Shown piece by piece: positions 17,908-27,069 of a DNA stretch of 64,000 bases. Made by a program: the position numbers and the translations under genes. The notes beneath the pieces were generated by a model, which did no database searches, was not told where the DNA came from, and was given only the letters and a program-made list of their open reading frames with translations. The number at the start of each line of letters is the position of its first letter. Positions within the stretch are counted from its first letter, which is position 1. This stretch comes from Flavobacterium caseinilyticum (lineage in GTDB: Bacteria > Bacteroidota > Bacteroidia > Flavobacteriales > Flavobacteriaceae): the NCBI RefSeq assembly GCF_004349085.1, contig NZ_SMFM01000009.1, positions 94,133-158,132 on the forward strand, written 5' to 3'.

Positions 17908-18060
17908 CTAAAAGCATTGCCTAATCGGTTCTACTGCCTTGAAATAGTTTTCAAAATCATCAATGATACTGGCAGTTTGGGATAGGTTTAAGTTTTTTAA
18001 AGACTTCATTGCAGATGTTGGGTATTTCTTTCGTTTTAGAATGTTTGTAACCTTTTTATT
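17908..18060 (-). pseudogene. Unrecognised coding remnant
   Basis: The 280-base gap between the sulfatase and PAP2 genes contains a minus-strand frame lacking a good start: NKKVTNILKRKKYPTSAMKS, LKNLNLSQTASIIDDFENYF, ending RQCF stop at 17908. Beyond the stop the same frame still looks coding-like (KMKEKWSLDSHN). The phrase LSQTASI echoes LSKTASI in the remnant at 20140. Family not recognised. Confidence 0.35.
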
Positions 18061-18109
18061 TTTACTATATATAAAACATAAGTATTTGATTTTAAATAAA
18101 AAGAACTAT

Positions 18110-18742
18110 TTATTCCCAAAGTTGTGGGATTTTTTTCCTCTGTTTTTTATTAACCCATTTATTCAATTTATAGGAAAGATAAGCTGATCCGCTTCCTATG
18201 ATTGCGCCAGCTAACACGTCACTTGGATAATGAACACCCAATACCATACGAGAATAGCTTACTGCACTTGCCCACGCAAACGAAGGAGCAATAATGTACC
18301 ATTTTGGATACGCCATACTCAAGGAAGTGGCAGTTGCAAAAGCTAAAGAAGCGTGCCCTGATGGGAAAGAAGGTCCGGTTGCTGTTGTAACTTGCTCAAT
18401 ATCTGGATAAGTTACAAATGGTCGTTCTCTATTTACTGTTTTTTTTAAAGCAAATGTTATAAATCCTGAAGCCAAAAAGGCTTCTCCAATAAAAATAGCT
18501 TTCTTTTTGACTGTACTATCTTTCATTATCAATCCGACAGAGTACATAATAATTGGAGTTCCAATACTTACAGGAGCTAGACTATTTGTAATTCCTTTTG
18601 ATGCTGGATCCAGTGATTTGTTCCTATTATGATTTATGTTTCTTAAAACATCAATGTCTAAATTCTGGGCATTTGCAAAGTTTATGCAAAAAAACAACAC
18701 CGCTAAATTGGTTATTTGTAACAAATTTATTTTGTTTTTCAT
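18110..18742 (-). CDS. PAP2-family phosphatase
   Basis: A 210-residue membrane protein with signal/anchor and the three PAP2 motifs: KKTVNRERPF, PSGHASLAF and SRMVLGVHYPSDVLAG. The catalytic His residues are the ones in PSGH and GVHYPSD. Such enzymes dephosphorylate lipid phosphates such as undecaprenyl pyrophosphate or phosphatidic acid at the periplasmic face. It lies upstream of the LTA-synthase-like gene in the same direction, though separated by a remnant, so a shared envelope role is possible. Confidence 0.9.
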   Translation of the reverse strand: MKNKINLLQITNLAVLFFCINFANAQNLDIDVLRNINHNRNKSLDPASKGITNSLAPVSIGTPIIMYSVGLIMKDSTVKKKAIFIGEAFLASGFITFALKKTVNRERPFVTYPDIEQVTTATGPSFPSGHASLAFATATSLSMAYPKWYIIAPSFAWASAVSYSRMVLGVHYPSDVLAGAIIGSGSAYLSYKLNKWVNKKQRKKIPQLWE

Positions 18743-18852
18743 TCTTCTGTCTTTTTAATCAAAATTTTTATAATGCAAATGGATACAGAAAACAATACTC
18801 ATTTATGTTCTACTTTTTAATGCTTGTGCTCTAGATCGTGCGAACAGCCGTT

Positions 18853-19030
18853 TTATTTATCTTCGGCAGACATTTCTTTCGCTTTAGCGTTTATGAACAT
18901 CATCAGAATGATTTTCTGAATCATTGTGAATAGAACAACCTGATTGTTTGTTTGGTGATTTATTTTTTCTTCCTGTCTGCACCAAAGCTGTTTACTGTTT
19001 GCATCATATTTGTGTTGGTGTTTCTTTTTT
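18853..19030 (-). pseudogene. Remnant of the N-terminal tail of a second heavy-metal P-type ATPase
   Basis: Minus-strand translation gives KKKHQHKYDANSKQLWCRQE and EKINHQTNNQ, and, after a +1 shift, QSGCSIHNDSENHSDDVHKR. These line up with the start of the intact ATPase at 14423: KHKHTYDAQGKMTCCSQEEK, INKMADKQ, ESCCSNEHDD, HNHDEHSDD. Only the Cys/His-rich tail survives, with a frameshift and a stop at 18853. Together with the intact gene, this shows that a duplicated or exchanged ATPase once stood here. Confidence 0.65.
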
Positions 19031-19032
19031 AG

Positions 19033-19293
19033 TTATTTATGATTATGTTCTAAATGGTTTTTATTTTCTTCGTGTTCAATTTTTATTAATGACATTTTGC
19101 AAACAGGACATTTTCCAGAAATGTCATAAAATTTCCCTTTTTCACATTTCATAGGGCATTCGTAGACTATCTTATGGGCTTCTGCCTTTTTGTGAATATG
19201 AACCTTTTGTACTTTTTTCTCTTCTTTACAGGAAAAAACAATCGTCATTATTGCAATATTTATAATTCCTAGTATGATTAATTTTTTCATCAA
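19033..19293 (-). CDS. Small HMBD lipoprotein
   Basis: An 86-residue protein with a lipoprotein signal (IINIAIMTIVFSCKEEK), a basic His-containing linker and a single heavy-metal-binding domain YECPMKCEKGKFYDISGKCP followed by CKMSL, ending in a His-rich tail. It lies 2 bases from the decayed ATPase tail and in the same direction, so it may once have been co-transcribed with that ATPase. Likely binds Cu or a similar metal in the periplasm. MMKK or MKK are both possible starts. Confidence 0.78.
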   Translation of the reverse strand: MMKKLIILGIINIAIMTIVFSCKEEKKVQKVHIHKKAEAHKIVYECPMKCEKGKFYDISGKCPVCKMSLIKIEHEENKNHLEHNHK

Positions 19294-19381
19294 ATTAGAT
19301 TTAAAATGTTTCTTAAATTATATAAAAGAGAGTGCAAATAGGAATTATTTAAAACCCTAATTTGATCCTTCGTTAATGTTA

Positions 19382-19459
19382 TTATGAAAAAATGGTAGCC
19401 ATTCCAAGCAAACCTGAAAGCATTAATACACACTTCCAACAATTGAGTCTTTTGTTCAT
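19382..19459 (-). CDS. Possible 25-residue membrane peptide
   Basis: In the gap between the HMBD lipoprotein and DUF1345, a minus-strand frame encodes MNKRLNCWKCVLMLSGLLGM plus ATIFS. It has a CWKC pair followed by one hydrophobic segment and ends in two consecutive TAA stops. The size and pattern suit a small membrane peptide, but it could equally be the start of a lost gene. Confidence 0.3.
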   Translation of the reverse strand: MNKRLNCWKCVLMLSGLLGMATIFS

Positions 19460-19484
19460 TTTCTAAATTTTTTATATTAAATAG

Positions 19485-20159
19485 TTATTTAAAACTGGCA
19501 ATACTATTAATAGTCAGTGCCACAATAATTGTATTGAACGCAAATGAAATTAGACTGTGCAACAAAACAAATCTTCTGATAACCTTTGAGCTTACTTGGA
19601 CATCTGAAACTTGAAATGTCATACCAATTACGAATGAGAAATAGGCGAAATCAATATAATCAGGCTCCTCCTTACAAGGAAATTTGATACCTCCAACATT
19701 ACTACCCGTTTTTAATTGATTATGGTCGTGATATAAGTGTGCATACCGAATTGTAAAAATTGTATGAAGCAATGTCCACGACACTAAAATGGGCGATAAT
19801 GAAACGATTGCATCAAATATTCTGTTAAAGGACGATTCTTCTGTACCTTTTAAAAGAAGTAAAGTACCAAACAAACTAACACAAACAGCAATGAGCACTA
19901 TCGTAAAAATCACTTTAAGTCCATCATCCTGACGATCTACCACCTCACATAGATCTTTATTTGTGGTAGTAAAAAACAATGCCCAGCTAAATATAATTAG
20001 AGAAAGACAAAAGATATCCCAGGATAAAATTATCCTGTTTTTAATATCAATTTTAAAAAACAGTAAAATGAAATACAACAATAATGATAAGGTAAGACAA
20101 ATTATTATCTTTTTTATTCCGCTAGTATTTCGCAGAAAACTATATTTTGTTGTTTTCAT
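19485..20159 (-). CDS. DUF1345 membrane protein
   Basis: The ATG at 20159 gives about 224 residues with five hydrophobic segments and the DUF1345 stretches HTIFTIRYAHLYH and DYIDFAYFSFVIGMTFQVSD. Members are inner-membrane proteins of unknown activity that commonly accompany metal and stress genes. The start overlaps the end of the remnant frame at 20140-20349. Confidence 0.82.
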   Translation of the reverse strand: MKTTKYSFLRNTSGIKKIIICLTLSLLLYFILLFFKIDIKNRIILSWDIFCLSLIIFSWALFFTTTNKDLCEVVDRQDDGLKVIFTIVLIAVCVSLFGTLLLLKGTEESSFNRIFDAIVSLSPILVSWTLLHTIFTIRYAHLYHDHNQLKTGSNVGGIKFPCKEEPDYIDFAYFSFVIGMTFQVSDVQVSSKVIRRFVLLHSLISFAFNTIIVALTINSIASFK

Positions 20160-20349
20160 ATTCAGCAATTAATGATTTTTCTAATATTATTTTGGGGGCA
20201 TAGTCTTCATCAATTAATTTACTATCACAACCGCCAATACAAATAATACTAGCAGTTTTAGATAGTCTTAAATTTTCTAATTGCCCATAACGTTTTAGGA
20301 TATTTTTTATCACACTTCGTTCGATTCGAGCTATTGTTGTGAATAAAAT
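20140..20349 (-). pseudogene. Unrecognised coding remnant upstream of DUF1345
   Basis: The minus-strand frame without a normal start encodes ILFTTIARIERSVIKNILKR, QLENLRLSKTASIICIGGCD, SKLIDEDYAPKIILEKSLIA then EYENNKI stop. It has protein-like composition across 70 codons and overlaps the DUF1345 start by 20 bases. Probably the C-terminal piece of a lost gene. Family not recognised. Confidence 0.4.
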
Positions 20350-20374
20350 TTACTAATGCTTCTTAAACTACTTA

Positions 20375-21625
20375 TTAATGTGTATGCTCACCGCCACCTT
20401 TCATAGCAGACAGTAAATAAAAAGCTCCTTTAATTACAATTTTTGCATCGGCAGGAATTGCTTCAACAAATTTCACTTCGGTATACCCTAAATCTGTTGT
20501 TCCTGGTACAACTTCTATTGCTTTGAAATGTACTTCGTTGTGTCCTTCTTCCTCGCCAACAGCTTCTTCAGAATGTGCTTCGCCTTCTTTGTGTTCGTGA
20601 GCTTCTGCTTTTTTACCTGTGGCTTTTTCTTCGTGTTCTTCTTGGATATAGACAAAGTATTTATCTCCATTTTTTACAACAGCATCTTTGGGTAGGGCAG
20701 GGACGGTTGCATTTTTAATATTGATATTGGCAGAAACATACATTCCAGAAATTAAATCTTTGGAATCAGCTGGATTAATTTTGGCGTGAACAGCAACGGT
20801 TTTGCTTTCATTTGAAAAGGATTTATTGATACCAAATATTTTTCCTTTAATGGATTTGTTTCCTTGATTAGTCAAAATAAAGTCTATCGTTTGCCCCACA
20901 GAAATTGATTCCAAATCTTTTTCATAAACGTTTAAGTCCAAGTGCATCTGGCTATTATCCACGACTTCAAAAAGGGTTATTCCTGTTTCGGCAAATGCTC
21001 CTTTGGCAATGCTGATTTTTCCAACATAACCGGATATTGGTGAAACTATCGGTACCAAACTTGATCCGCTTGTACTCATATTCAGGGCTTGCAATTTGTT
21101 TTTTGCAGCTTTTGCTCTGGCTCTTTCAACAGCTAGTTTTGATTTTACTTCCTGAAGTACTTTTCTAGGGTTTACATTTTCATCAGTTAATGTCTTCTGG
21201 CGATTGTATTCTAATTGCAGGTATTCAATATTGGCAACAGCCGAATTATAATCTTCCTGCATTCCAACTACTTCTAAATTTTGAATAGTTGCCAGTACTT
21301 TTCCTTTGTTTACATACGTGCCTTCTAAAACAAAAATATCCTTAACCGTTCCTCCAATTAAGGTTGAAATGTTAGCCATATTTTGTGGTGGAACTGTCGT
21401 ATATCCATTGGCTTTAATCACTAAATTAAGATTCCTGTTTTCTACAGAACCTGTTTGAATACCAACTGTTTTGAATTGTAAGGCTGTTAATGCTACTTCG
21501 TTTTCTGATTTTTCTTCTTCGTGACCTGCTTCTTCTGTTTTCTTTTCTCCACAAGAGGTGAGAAGTAGTAAGAATAAAGTATTAAGTATTAAGAAAATTT
21601 TGAATTTTGAATTTATATTTTTCAT
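20375..21625 (-). CDS. RND periplasmic adaptor (CzcB/CusB-like membrane fusion protein)
   Basis: A 416-residue lipoprotein (LFLLLLTSCGEKK) with the membrane-fusion plan: lipoyl half-domains (GGTVKDIFVLEGTYVNKGKV and PISGYVGKISIAKGAFAE) flanking an alpha-helical hairpin, then a beta-barrel (VGQTIDFILTNQGNKSI). A C-terminal insertion is strongly His/Glu-rich (EAHEHKEGEAHSEEAVGEEE) and likely binds metal. It links the inner-membrane pump encoded just upstream (11-base gap) to the outer-membrane channel. The His-rich loop fits the Zn/Co/Cd branch. Confidence 0.9.
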   Translation of the reverse strand: MKNINSKFKIFLILNTLFLLLLTSCGEKKTEEAGHEEEKSENEVALTALQFKTVGIQTGSVENRNLNLVIKANGYTTVPPQNMANISTLIGGTVKDIFVLEGTYVNKGKVLATIQNLEVVGMQEDYNSAVANIEYLQLEYNRQKTLTDENVNPRKVLQEVKSKLAVERARAKAAKNKLQALNMSTSGSSLVPIVSPISGYVGKISIAKGAFAETGITLFEVVDNSQMHLDLNVYEKDLESISVGQTIDFILTNQGNKSIKGKIFGINKSFSNESKTVAVHAKINPADSKDLISGMYVSANINIKNATVPALPKDAVVKNGDKYFVYIQEEHEEKATGKKAEAHEHKEGEAHSEEAVGEEEGHNEVHFKAIEVVPGTTDLGYTEVKFVEAIPADAKIVIKGAFYLLSAMKGGGEHTH

Positions 21626-21636
21626 TTTGAGAAATT

Positions 21637-24600
21637 TTATTTGTTAGAAATAGATGGAAATTGCAATTGAATAGCACTTTGATTATAAGCATTGGTAGCT
21701 TCGGCATTTTGCTTTTTGATGTCGATAGCCTGATTCAAAAAACTGATGTAATACCAATAACTCATATCACCATTGGCATAACTTTTTTGAGCCGTTGCAA
21801 TTATTTGTTCTGCATATAGCAAACCTTCCTTTTGATAATAATCTAATGCTTTTTGTTGCTTTTCGAAATCATTTTTCAATTCCTGCATTTGTAATTTCAA
21901 AGTCAATTTATTTTTGTCTAATTCTAATTGGGATTGCGAAATACTGATAGCAGATGCTTTAGCTTTAGCTGAATTTACCCCACCAAATAAAGGAATTTGT
22001 AAACCTGCCGTAAACCCTTGAAAATAAGATTTGGTATCAATGGTTTGTCCAAAATAACCTAATCCTAATTTTGGTGTTCGCAATGCTTTAAAAGTATTGG
22101 CTTCTTTTTGATACACCGAAATTTGCTGTGTATAATAATCGGTTACCAACGTTTCTACTTTGGATTGGTTTTCATTCGGTTGAAATGAATATTGCATTGG
22201 CGTTGTACTATCGGGTACAATATTCTCTTCCGTTTGAATAAAAAATTGTAATTGTTTTTGGTAAATTGCCAAATCAAATTCGAGTTGCGCTTGCTGTGTT
22301 TCTATTTCTTTTGACTTTGCTTTGGCACTGATTACTTCAATTTTTCCGCTTTCGCCTGTTTCAAAACGTAGTTCTGCATTCTTTAGGAATTTAGAATAAA
22401 TTTCCAATAAATCTGCATTTAGTTTTTGTACAGAAACACCATATAAATATTGATAGTAGGCGATTGTTACTGCTTTTTCGATTTCATATTCGGATAATGC
22501 TTTTCGTTTTTCAGCTAGTTTCACCAATTCTTCCTGCAATTGACGATTGGCTTTTGTAATTCTTCCAATTGGAAAATACTGCTGTATCGAAACATTGCTA
22601 TCATAATATTTACTATTGAATTGCCCACCCTGATATTGCACTTGCAAAGGATCTGCTTGAAATGCTGTCTTTTTCAGAACCGTTTGTTTCTCAATTTCCT
22701 TATCAGCAATCTTTAAATCAATATTATTGGTTTTTGCAATTTCGATAGCTTTTTGTAATGAAATAGGCTGGCTATTTTGAGCAAAAGAAAAACTACTTAT
22801 CAATAAAACTATTAGGGTAACGATTGGTGTTTTTATTTTTCTTCTTGCTTTAATTCCTTTTTCAAACAATAAATAAAGTATTGGTAAAACAATCAACGTC
22901 AATAATGTAGCCGATAATAATCCTCCAATAACAACCGTTGCCAATGGTTTTTGTACTTCAGCTCCACCGCTGGTGGATAATGCCATTGGCATAAATCCTA
23001 AAGACGCAACAGCAGCTGTCATTAAAACAGGTCGTAACCGTGTTTTTGTACCCATTAAAACTCTTTGTAATGGATCGGTTATTCCTTCAGATTTCAATTG
23101 ATTGAAATAAGAAATCAATACAATTCCGTTTAACACTGCGATTCCGAAAAGGGCTATAAATCCAATTCCTGCCGAAATACTGAAAGGCATTCCCCTCATC
23201 CATAGTGCGAAAACACCTCCAATGGCTGATAATGGGATGGCGGTAAATATTAGCAAAGATTGTTTCATACTATTGAAAGTAAAATATAGCAGCACCATTA
23301 TTAATGCTAATGCAATAGGTAAAGCAACCGAAAGTCTTTTAGTAGCTTCAATCAAGTTTTCGAATTGTCCTCCATAAGTAACATAATAACCTGGGGGAAG
23401 TTTGAAATCTTTATCAAGTTTAGCCTGAATTTCTTCGACAACGCTTTTTATATCTCGACCACGAACGTTTAATCCAACAGTAATTCTACGTTTACCATTC
23501 TCACGAGAAACCTGAACAGGGCCTTGCTCATAAGAAACCGTTGCTACTTGTGATAGTGGTACTTGTTGTCCGTTTGGTAAAGGAATAAATAGATTACTCA
23601 CATCTGTAATATCTGTTCGGCTAGCTGCATCCATTCTCACCACTACATCAAATCGTTTGCTTTCTTCATAGATTTTACCTGCGCTTTCTCCTGCAAATGA
23701 AGAGCGGATGATTTGGTTGATATCGGTAATATTCAAACCATATAATGCAATTTTATTGTAATCGTATTTTACAGTAATTTGCGGTAAGCCTGTTACTTTA
23801 TCTGCTTTTAAGTCTCCAATGCCTTCAATATTATTGACTTTAGCAATCAATTCTTTGGCTTTAGTATCTAAAATTTCTAAATCATCACCAAAAATTTTAA
23901 TGGCTATATCACTTCGGCTTCCGGTCATTAACTCGTTGAATCGCATTTGAATTGGTTGTGAAACTTCAATATTAGCACCTGGAATGGCTTCCATTTCTTC
24001 TTTCATTGCATTGGCTAAATCTTCCCAATTGTCGTAATCACCTGTCCATTCACTTTTGTCTTTAAGTACAATAATCATATCCCCACTTTCTATAGGCATT
24101 GGATCCGTTGGAATTTCACCACTTCCAATTTTGGTTACTATGGTTTTAATTTCGGGAAATTTAGCTTTTAGAATTTTTTCATATTCTGTGGTTGTTTTTA
24201 CCATTTGCGAAAGCGAACTTCCGGTCATAATTGTAGCATTTAAGGCTAAATCTCCTTCTTCAATTGTTGGAATGAATTCGCCACCCATATTTTGAAAAAT
24301 TACTAGCGCCAATACAAATAGACCTAATGAAATTGCCAAAACTGCTTTTTTGAAACGCAATGCTTTTTCTAAAAACGGGGTATATATTCCCTCGAACCAA
24401 GCCATCATTCTATCACTAAAATTGGTTTTGTGTTCTGTATTTTTGGATAAGAACATCGCACTCATCATTGGTACATAAGTTAAAGACATAACAAATGCAC
24501 CTATTACTGCAAATCCTACTGTCATTGCCATTGGTCGGAACATTTTACCTTCTGTGCCAACTAATGCCAGGATTGGCAAATACACGATTAAGATAATTAT

Positions 24601-25956
24601 TTCCCCAAAAGCGGCACTGTTTCTAATTTTGGAAGCCGATTGATATACCTCTTCATCCATTTCAGATTGGGATAAATCTTTTTTTCTTTTGAGTTTTTGC
24701 AAATGATGCATTGTTGCTTCGACAATTATAACCGCACCATCGACAATAATTCCAAAATCGATTGCTCCTAAACTCATTAGATTTCCGCTTACTCCAAAGG
24801 TATTCATCAAAATCACAGCGAAAAGCATTGATAATGGAATTACAGATGCTACAATTAGTCCTGCACGAAGATTTCCAAGAAATAAGATCAATACAAATAT
24901 TACTATTAATGCACCTTCCAATAGGTTTTTAGTAACAGTTCCTATGGCACTATCTACTAATTTTCCTCTATCGATAAAAGCTTCAGCAACCACTCCCTCT
25001 GGAAGAGTTTTGTTGATCTGATCCATTTTTTCTTTTACTCTATTGACAACTGCACTTGAATTTTCTCCTTTTAGCATAAGAGCCATTCCACATACAATTT
25101 CTCCTTTTCCGTCTTTAGTAGATGCCCCATAACGTAGTGCTACACCTTCTCTAACTTCGGCTACATTTCGAATTAAAATAGGTGCACCGTTTTTATTGGC
25201 AACCACTATATTTTCTAAATCTTTGATGCCTGTAGCCATACCAACACCACGAATGAAATAAGAGTATTGGTCTTTTTCAATGTAAGCACCGCCTGTGTTT
25301 TGATTATTTTTTTCTAAAGCCTCAAAAATATCGGTAATGGTTATTCCTAAACTATTTAGTTTATTTGGATTAATAGCCACTTCGTATTGTTTTAATTTTC
25401 CTCCCCAGGTACTGACTTCGGCAACACCTTCAATACCCTGTAATTGTGGAGTGATAATCCAATCCTGAATGGTTCGTAATTTTACGGCATCGTATTTATC
25501 TTCATAGCCTTTTTTGGCATATACATCGTATTGATATATTTCTCCTAGACCTGTAGAAATAGGTCCTAATTCTGGAGAACCTGCATATTTAGGTATGTTT
25601 TCTTCAGCTTGCTTTAAGCGTTGAAAAATTTGCTCTCTTGCCCAATATATATCTACATCGTCTTTGAAAACAACAGTTACCACAGATAATCCAAAACGAG
25701 AAATGCTTCGTAATTCAATTACTTTTGGAATCGTTTTTACAGCTTGTTCGAGTGGATAGGTAATTAATTGTTCTACTTCCTGACTTGCTAAAGTAGGGGC
25801 AGTAGTAATTATTTGTACTTGATTATTAGTTACATCTGGCAAGGCATCCAGCGGTAAATTTTTAATAGAATAACTTCCCCAGGCTATAAGCACAAGGGTA
25901 AATAAGAGTATAATGAACTTGTTCTTTATACTAAATTGTATGATTTTGTCTAACAT
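21637..25956 (-). CDS. CzcA-type RND pump fused to a TolC-like outer-membrane factor
   Basis: The 1,439 residues comprise a full heavy-metal RND pump (about 1-1045: DALPDVTNNQVQI, DVDIYWAREQIFQRLK, STGLGEIYQYDV, GAIDFGIIVDGAVIIVEA, GGEFIPTIEEGDLALN) followed by a TolC/CusC-type domain (about 1061-1439: SLQKAIEIAKTNNIDLKIAD, YYQKEGLLYAEQIIATAQKS). Between them is RRKIKTPIVTLIVLLISSFSFAQ, shaped exactly like a cleavable signal peptide with cleavage expected after AQ near residue 1060. Processing would release a separate outer-membrane channel. The fusion form is known in Bacteroidota. It pairs with the adaptor downstream. Confidence 0.93.
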   Translation of the reverse strand: MLDKIIQFSIKNKFIILLFTLVLIAWGSYSIKNLPLDALPDVTNNQVQIITTAPTLASQEVEQLITYPLEQAVKTIPKVIELRSISRFGLSVVTVVFKDDVDIYWAREQIFQRLKQAEENIPKYAGSPELGPISTGLGEIYQYDVYAKKGYEDKYDAVKLRTIQDWIITPQLQGIEGVAEVSTWGGKLKQYEVAINPNKLNSLGITITDIFEALEKNNQNTGGAYIEKDQYSYFIRGVGMATGIKDLENIVVANKNGAPILIRNVAEVREGVALRYGASTKDGKGEIVCGMALMLKGENSSAVVNRVKEKMDQINKTLPEGVVAEAFIDRGKLVDSAIGTVTKNLLEGALIVIFVLILFLGNLRAGLIVASVIPLSMLFAVILMNTFGVSGNLMSLGAIDFGIIVDGAVIIVEATMHHLQKLKRKKDLSQSEMDEEVYQSASKIRNSAAFGEIIILIVYLPILALVGTEGKMFRPMAMTVGFAVIGAFVMSLTYVPMMSAMFLSKNTEHKTNFSDRMMAWFEGIYTPFLEKALRFKKAVLAISLGLFVLALVIFQNMGGEFIPTIEEGDLALNATIMTGSSLSQMVKTTTEYEKILKAKFPEIKTIVTKIGSGEIPTDPMPIESGDMIIVLKDKSEWTGDYDNWEDLANAMKEEMEAIPGANIEVSQPIQMRFNELMTGSRSDIAIKIFGDDLEILDTKAKELIAKVNNIEGIGDLKADKVTGLPQITVKYDYNKIALYGLNITDINQIIRSSFAGESAGKIYEESKRFDVVVRMDAASRTDITDVSNLFIPLPNGQQVPLSQVATVSYEQGPVQVSRENGKRRITVGLNVRGRDIKSVVEEIQAKLDKDFKLPPGYYVTYGGQFENLIEATKRLSVALPIALALIMVLLYFTFNSMKQSLLIFTAIPLSAIGGVFALWMRGMPFSISAGIGFIALFGIAVLNGIVLISYFNQLKSEGITDPLQRVLMGTKTRLRPVLMTAAVASLGFMPMALSTSGGAEVQKPLATVVIGGLLSATLLTLIVLPILYLLFEKGIKARRKIKTPIVTLIVLLISSFSFAQNSQPISLQKAIEIAKTNNIDLKIADKEIEKQTVLKKTAFQADPLQVQYQGGQFNSKYYDSNVSIQQYFPIGRITKANRQLQEELVKLAEKRKALSEYEIEKAVTIAYYQYLYGVSVQKLNADLLEIYSKFLKNAELRFETGESGKIEVISAKAKSKEIETQQAQLEFDLAIYQKQLQFFIQTEENIVPDSTTPMQYSFQPNENQSKVETLVTDYYTQQISVYQKEANTFKALRTPKLGLGYFGQTIDTKSYFQGFTAGLQIPLFGGVNSAKAKASAISISQSQLELDKNKLTLKLQMQELKNDFEKQQKALDYYQKEGLLYAEQIIATAQKSYANGDMSYWYYISFLNQAIDIKKQNAEATNAYNQSAIQLQFPSISNK

Positions 25957-26052
25957 TGAAATATTATAATGAATTAGAAATCAGCAAATAGAATATTTGC
26001 CATTATTTGTGAAAAGGTCACAATTTTCTAACCCGAAATTACTCGGGCATCA

Positions 26053-26367
26053 TTATGCTATTTGAGGCGGTTGCCAAATACTTCCGAAGAAATTGGAAGC
26101 AAAAATAGATTTATAGAATGGCTCTTTGGTTTTTATAACCGCAGAAATTAAAGGAAAATCGAATTTAATTGGAAAATGACTTAATATTTGCACTCCACAA
26201 CAATTGCAAGCGCAGAAAGGAGAACACAAATCTTTTTCTTTATTGTGGGAATGGTTTTCTTTATAGGAGGAAAGTTCCTTTGATGTATGTACCAAACTAT
26301 TTACTTCCAAATCAGCACAAGGCAAAAATGAAAGTGCTGTTAGATAAATTGATAGTATGAGGTTCAT
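26053..26367 (-). CDS. Small Cys-rich protein, third member with IWQPPQIA end
   Basis: The ATG at 26367 gives MNLILSIYLTALSFLPCADL; the frame also extends to a GTG at 26376, but a TACTTTTG -7-like element at 26389-26382 would put the transcript start at about that point. The mature part has SPFCACNCCGVQI and His residues (ENHSHNKEK) and ends FASNFFGSIWQPPQIA, matching the C-terminal pattern of the proteins at 6150 and 7234. It stands just upstream of the CzcA fusion. Likely a metal-responsive small periplasmic protein (possibly DUF6660, from memory). Confidence 0.65.
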   Translation of the reverse strand: MNLILSIYLTALSFLPCADLEVNSLVHTSKELSSYKENHSHNKEKDLCSPFCACNCCGVQILSHFPIKFDFPLISAVIKTKEPFYKSIFASNFFGSIWQPPQIA

Positions 26368-26485
26368 CCATTTCACTAATACAAAAGTAACAATAAAATT
26401 TATATGATTTAGGGATTAATTAATTTTTATTATTATATTTTTATTTAATACGAAATATTTATTGGTCTCAAAAATAGTTAAAACT

Positions 26486-27044
26486 ATGCACTTTAGTGCA
26501 TTTCGCTTTTAGCTTCTAAAAATGTACTTTTGGAGTATGGATTTTCAAAGGTCAAATGGGCATACAGTTTCGCGCTTAACAGTTCATGTAGTTTGGGCTA
26601 CCAAGTATCGTTATGCAGTTTTGCAAGGAGATATAAAAGTTCGTTGCCGAACAATTTTGATACAAATTTGTGAAGCAGAAGGGCTTCAAATTTTGAAAGG
26701 AGTTGTGTCTAAAGATCATGTTCACATGCATATAGAATATCGTCCTTCTCAAGATGTAAGTAGTTTGGTAAAGCTAATGAAAGGCCGTTCTTCAAGGAAG
26801 TTGCAAATGGAATTCCCAGAATTAAAGAAAAGATATTGGGGGCGTCATTTCTGGGCAATTGGTTTCGGATGTTGGAGTACAGGTAATATAACAGATGAAA
26901 TGGTAAATGAATATTTGGAACATCATAGAAATCCAAATGAAAATGGTAATGACAACTTCATAATAGAAGATTAAAGGTTTCGCAACCTTGCAGACTTTCA
27001 GTCTGCCAAACCAAATCTATGGACTTTCAGTCCATAGTGGTTTA
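26486..27044. mobile_element. IS200-like insertion sequence
   Basis: An intact TnpA-like gene is flanked by subterminal hairpins: TGCACTTTAGTGCA on the left (within 26486-26501), and GCAGACTTTCAGTCTGC (26991-27007) and CTATGGACTTTCAGTCCATAG (27018-27038, extended by AAACCA/TGGTTT) on the right. Hairpin ends without long inverted repeats are the hallmark of IS200/IS605 elements, which move as single strands. Exact tips are not fixed. The element separates the metal efflux operon from the di-haem operon. Confidence 0.75.
26522..26974 (+). CDS. tnpA: IS200-family Y1 transposase TnpA
   Basis: A 150-residue protein with the Y1 HUH transposase pattern: TVHVVWATKYRYAVL near the start, the HUH motif DHVHMHIEYRP, and the region GFGCWSTGNITDEMVNEYLE containing the catalytic Tyr. 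Length matches the family (about 130-155). It cuts and rejoins single-stranded DNA at hairpin ends. All key residues appear intact. A shorter start at MDFQRSN is also possible. Confidence 0.92.
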   Translation: MYFWSMDFQRSNGHTVSRLTVHVVWATKYRYAVLQGDIKVRCRTILIQICEAEGLQILKGVVSKDHVHMHIEYRPSQDVSSLVKLMKGRSSRKLQMEFPELKKRYWGRHFWAIGFGCWSTGNITDEMVNEYLEHHRNPNENGNDNFIIED

Positions 27045-27055
27045 GTTAGCTTTGC
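27026..27055 (+). promoter_or_regulatory. Possible outward promoter at the right end of the IS200-like element
   Basis: TTTC (27026-27029), an 18-bp spacer and TAGCTTTG (27048-27055) resemble the Bacteroidota -33/-7 pattern, with the -33 part inside the element's right hairpin. It would drive the di-haem operon. Confidence 0.35.
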
Positions 27056-27069
27056 CTAAAATTTAATTT

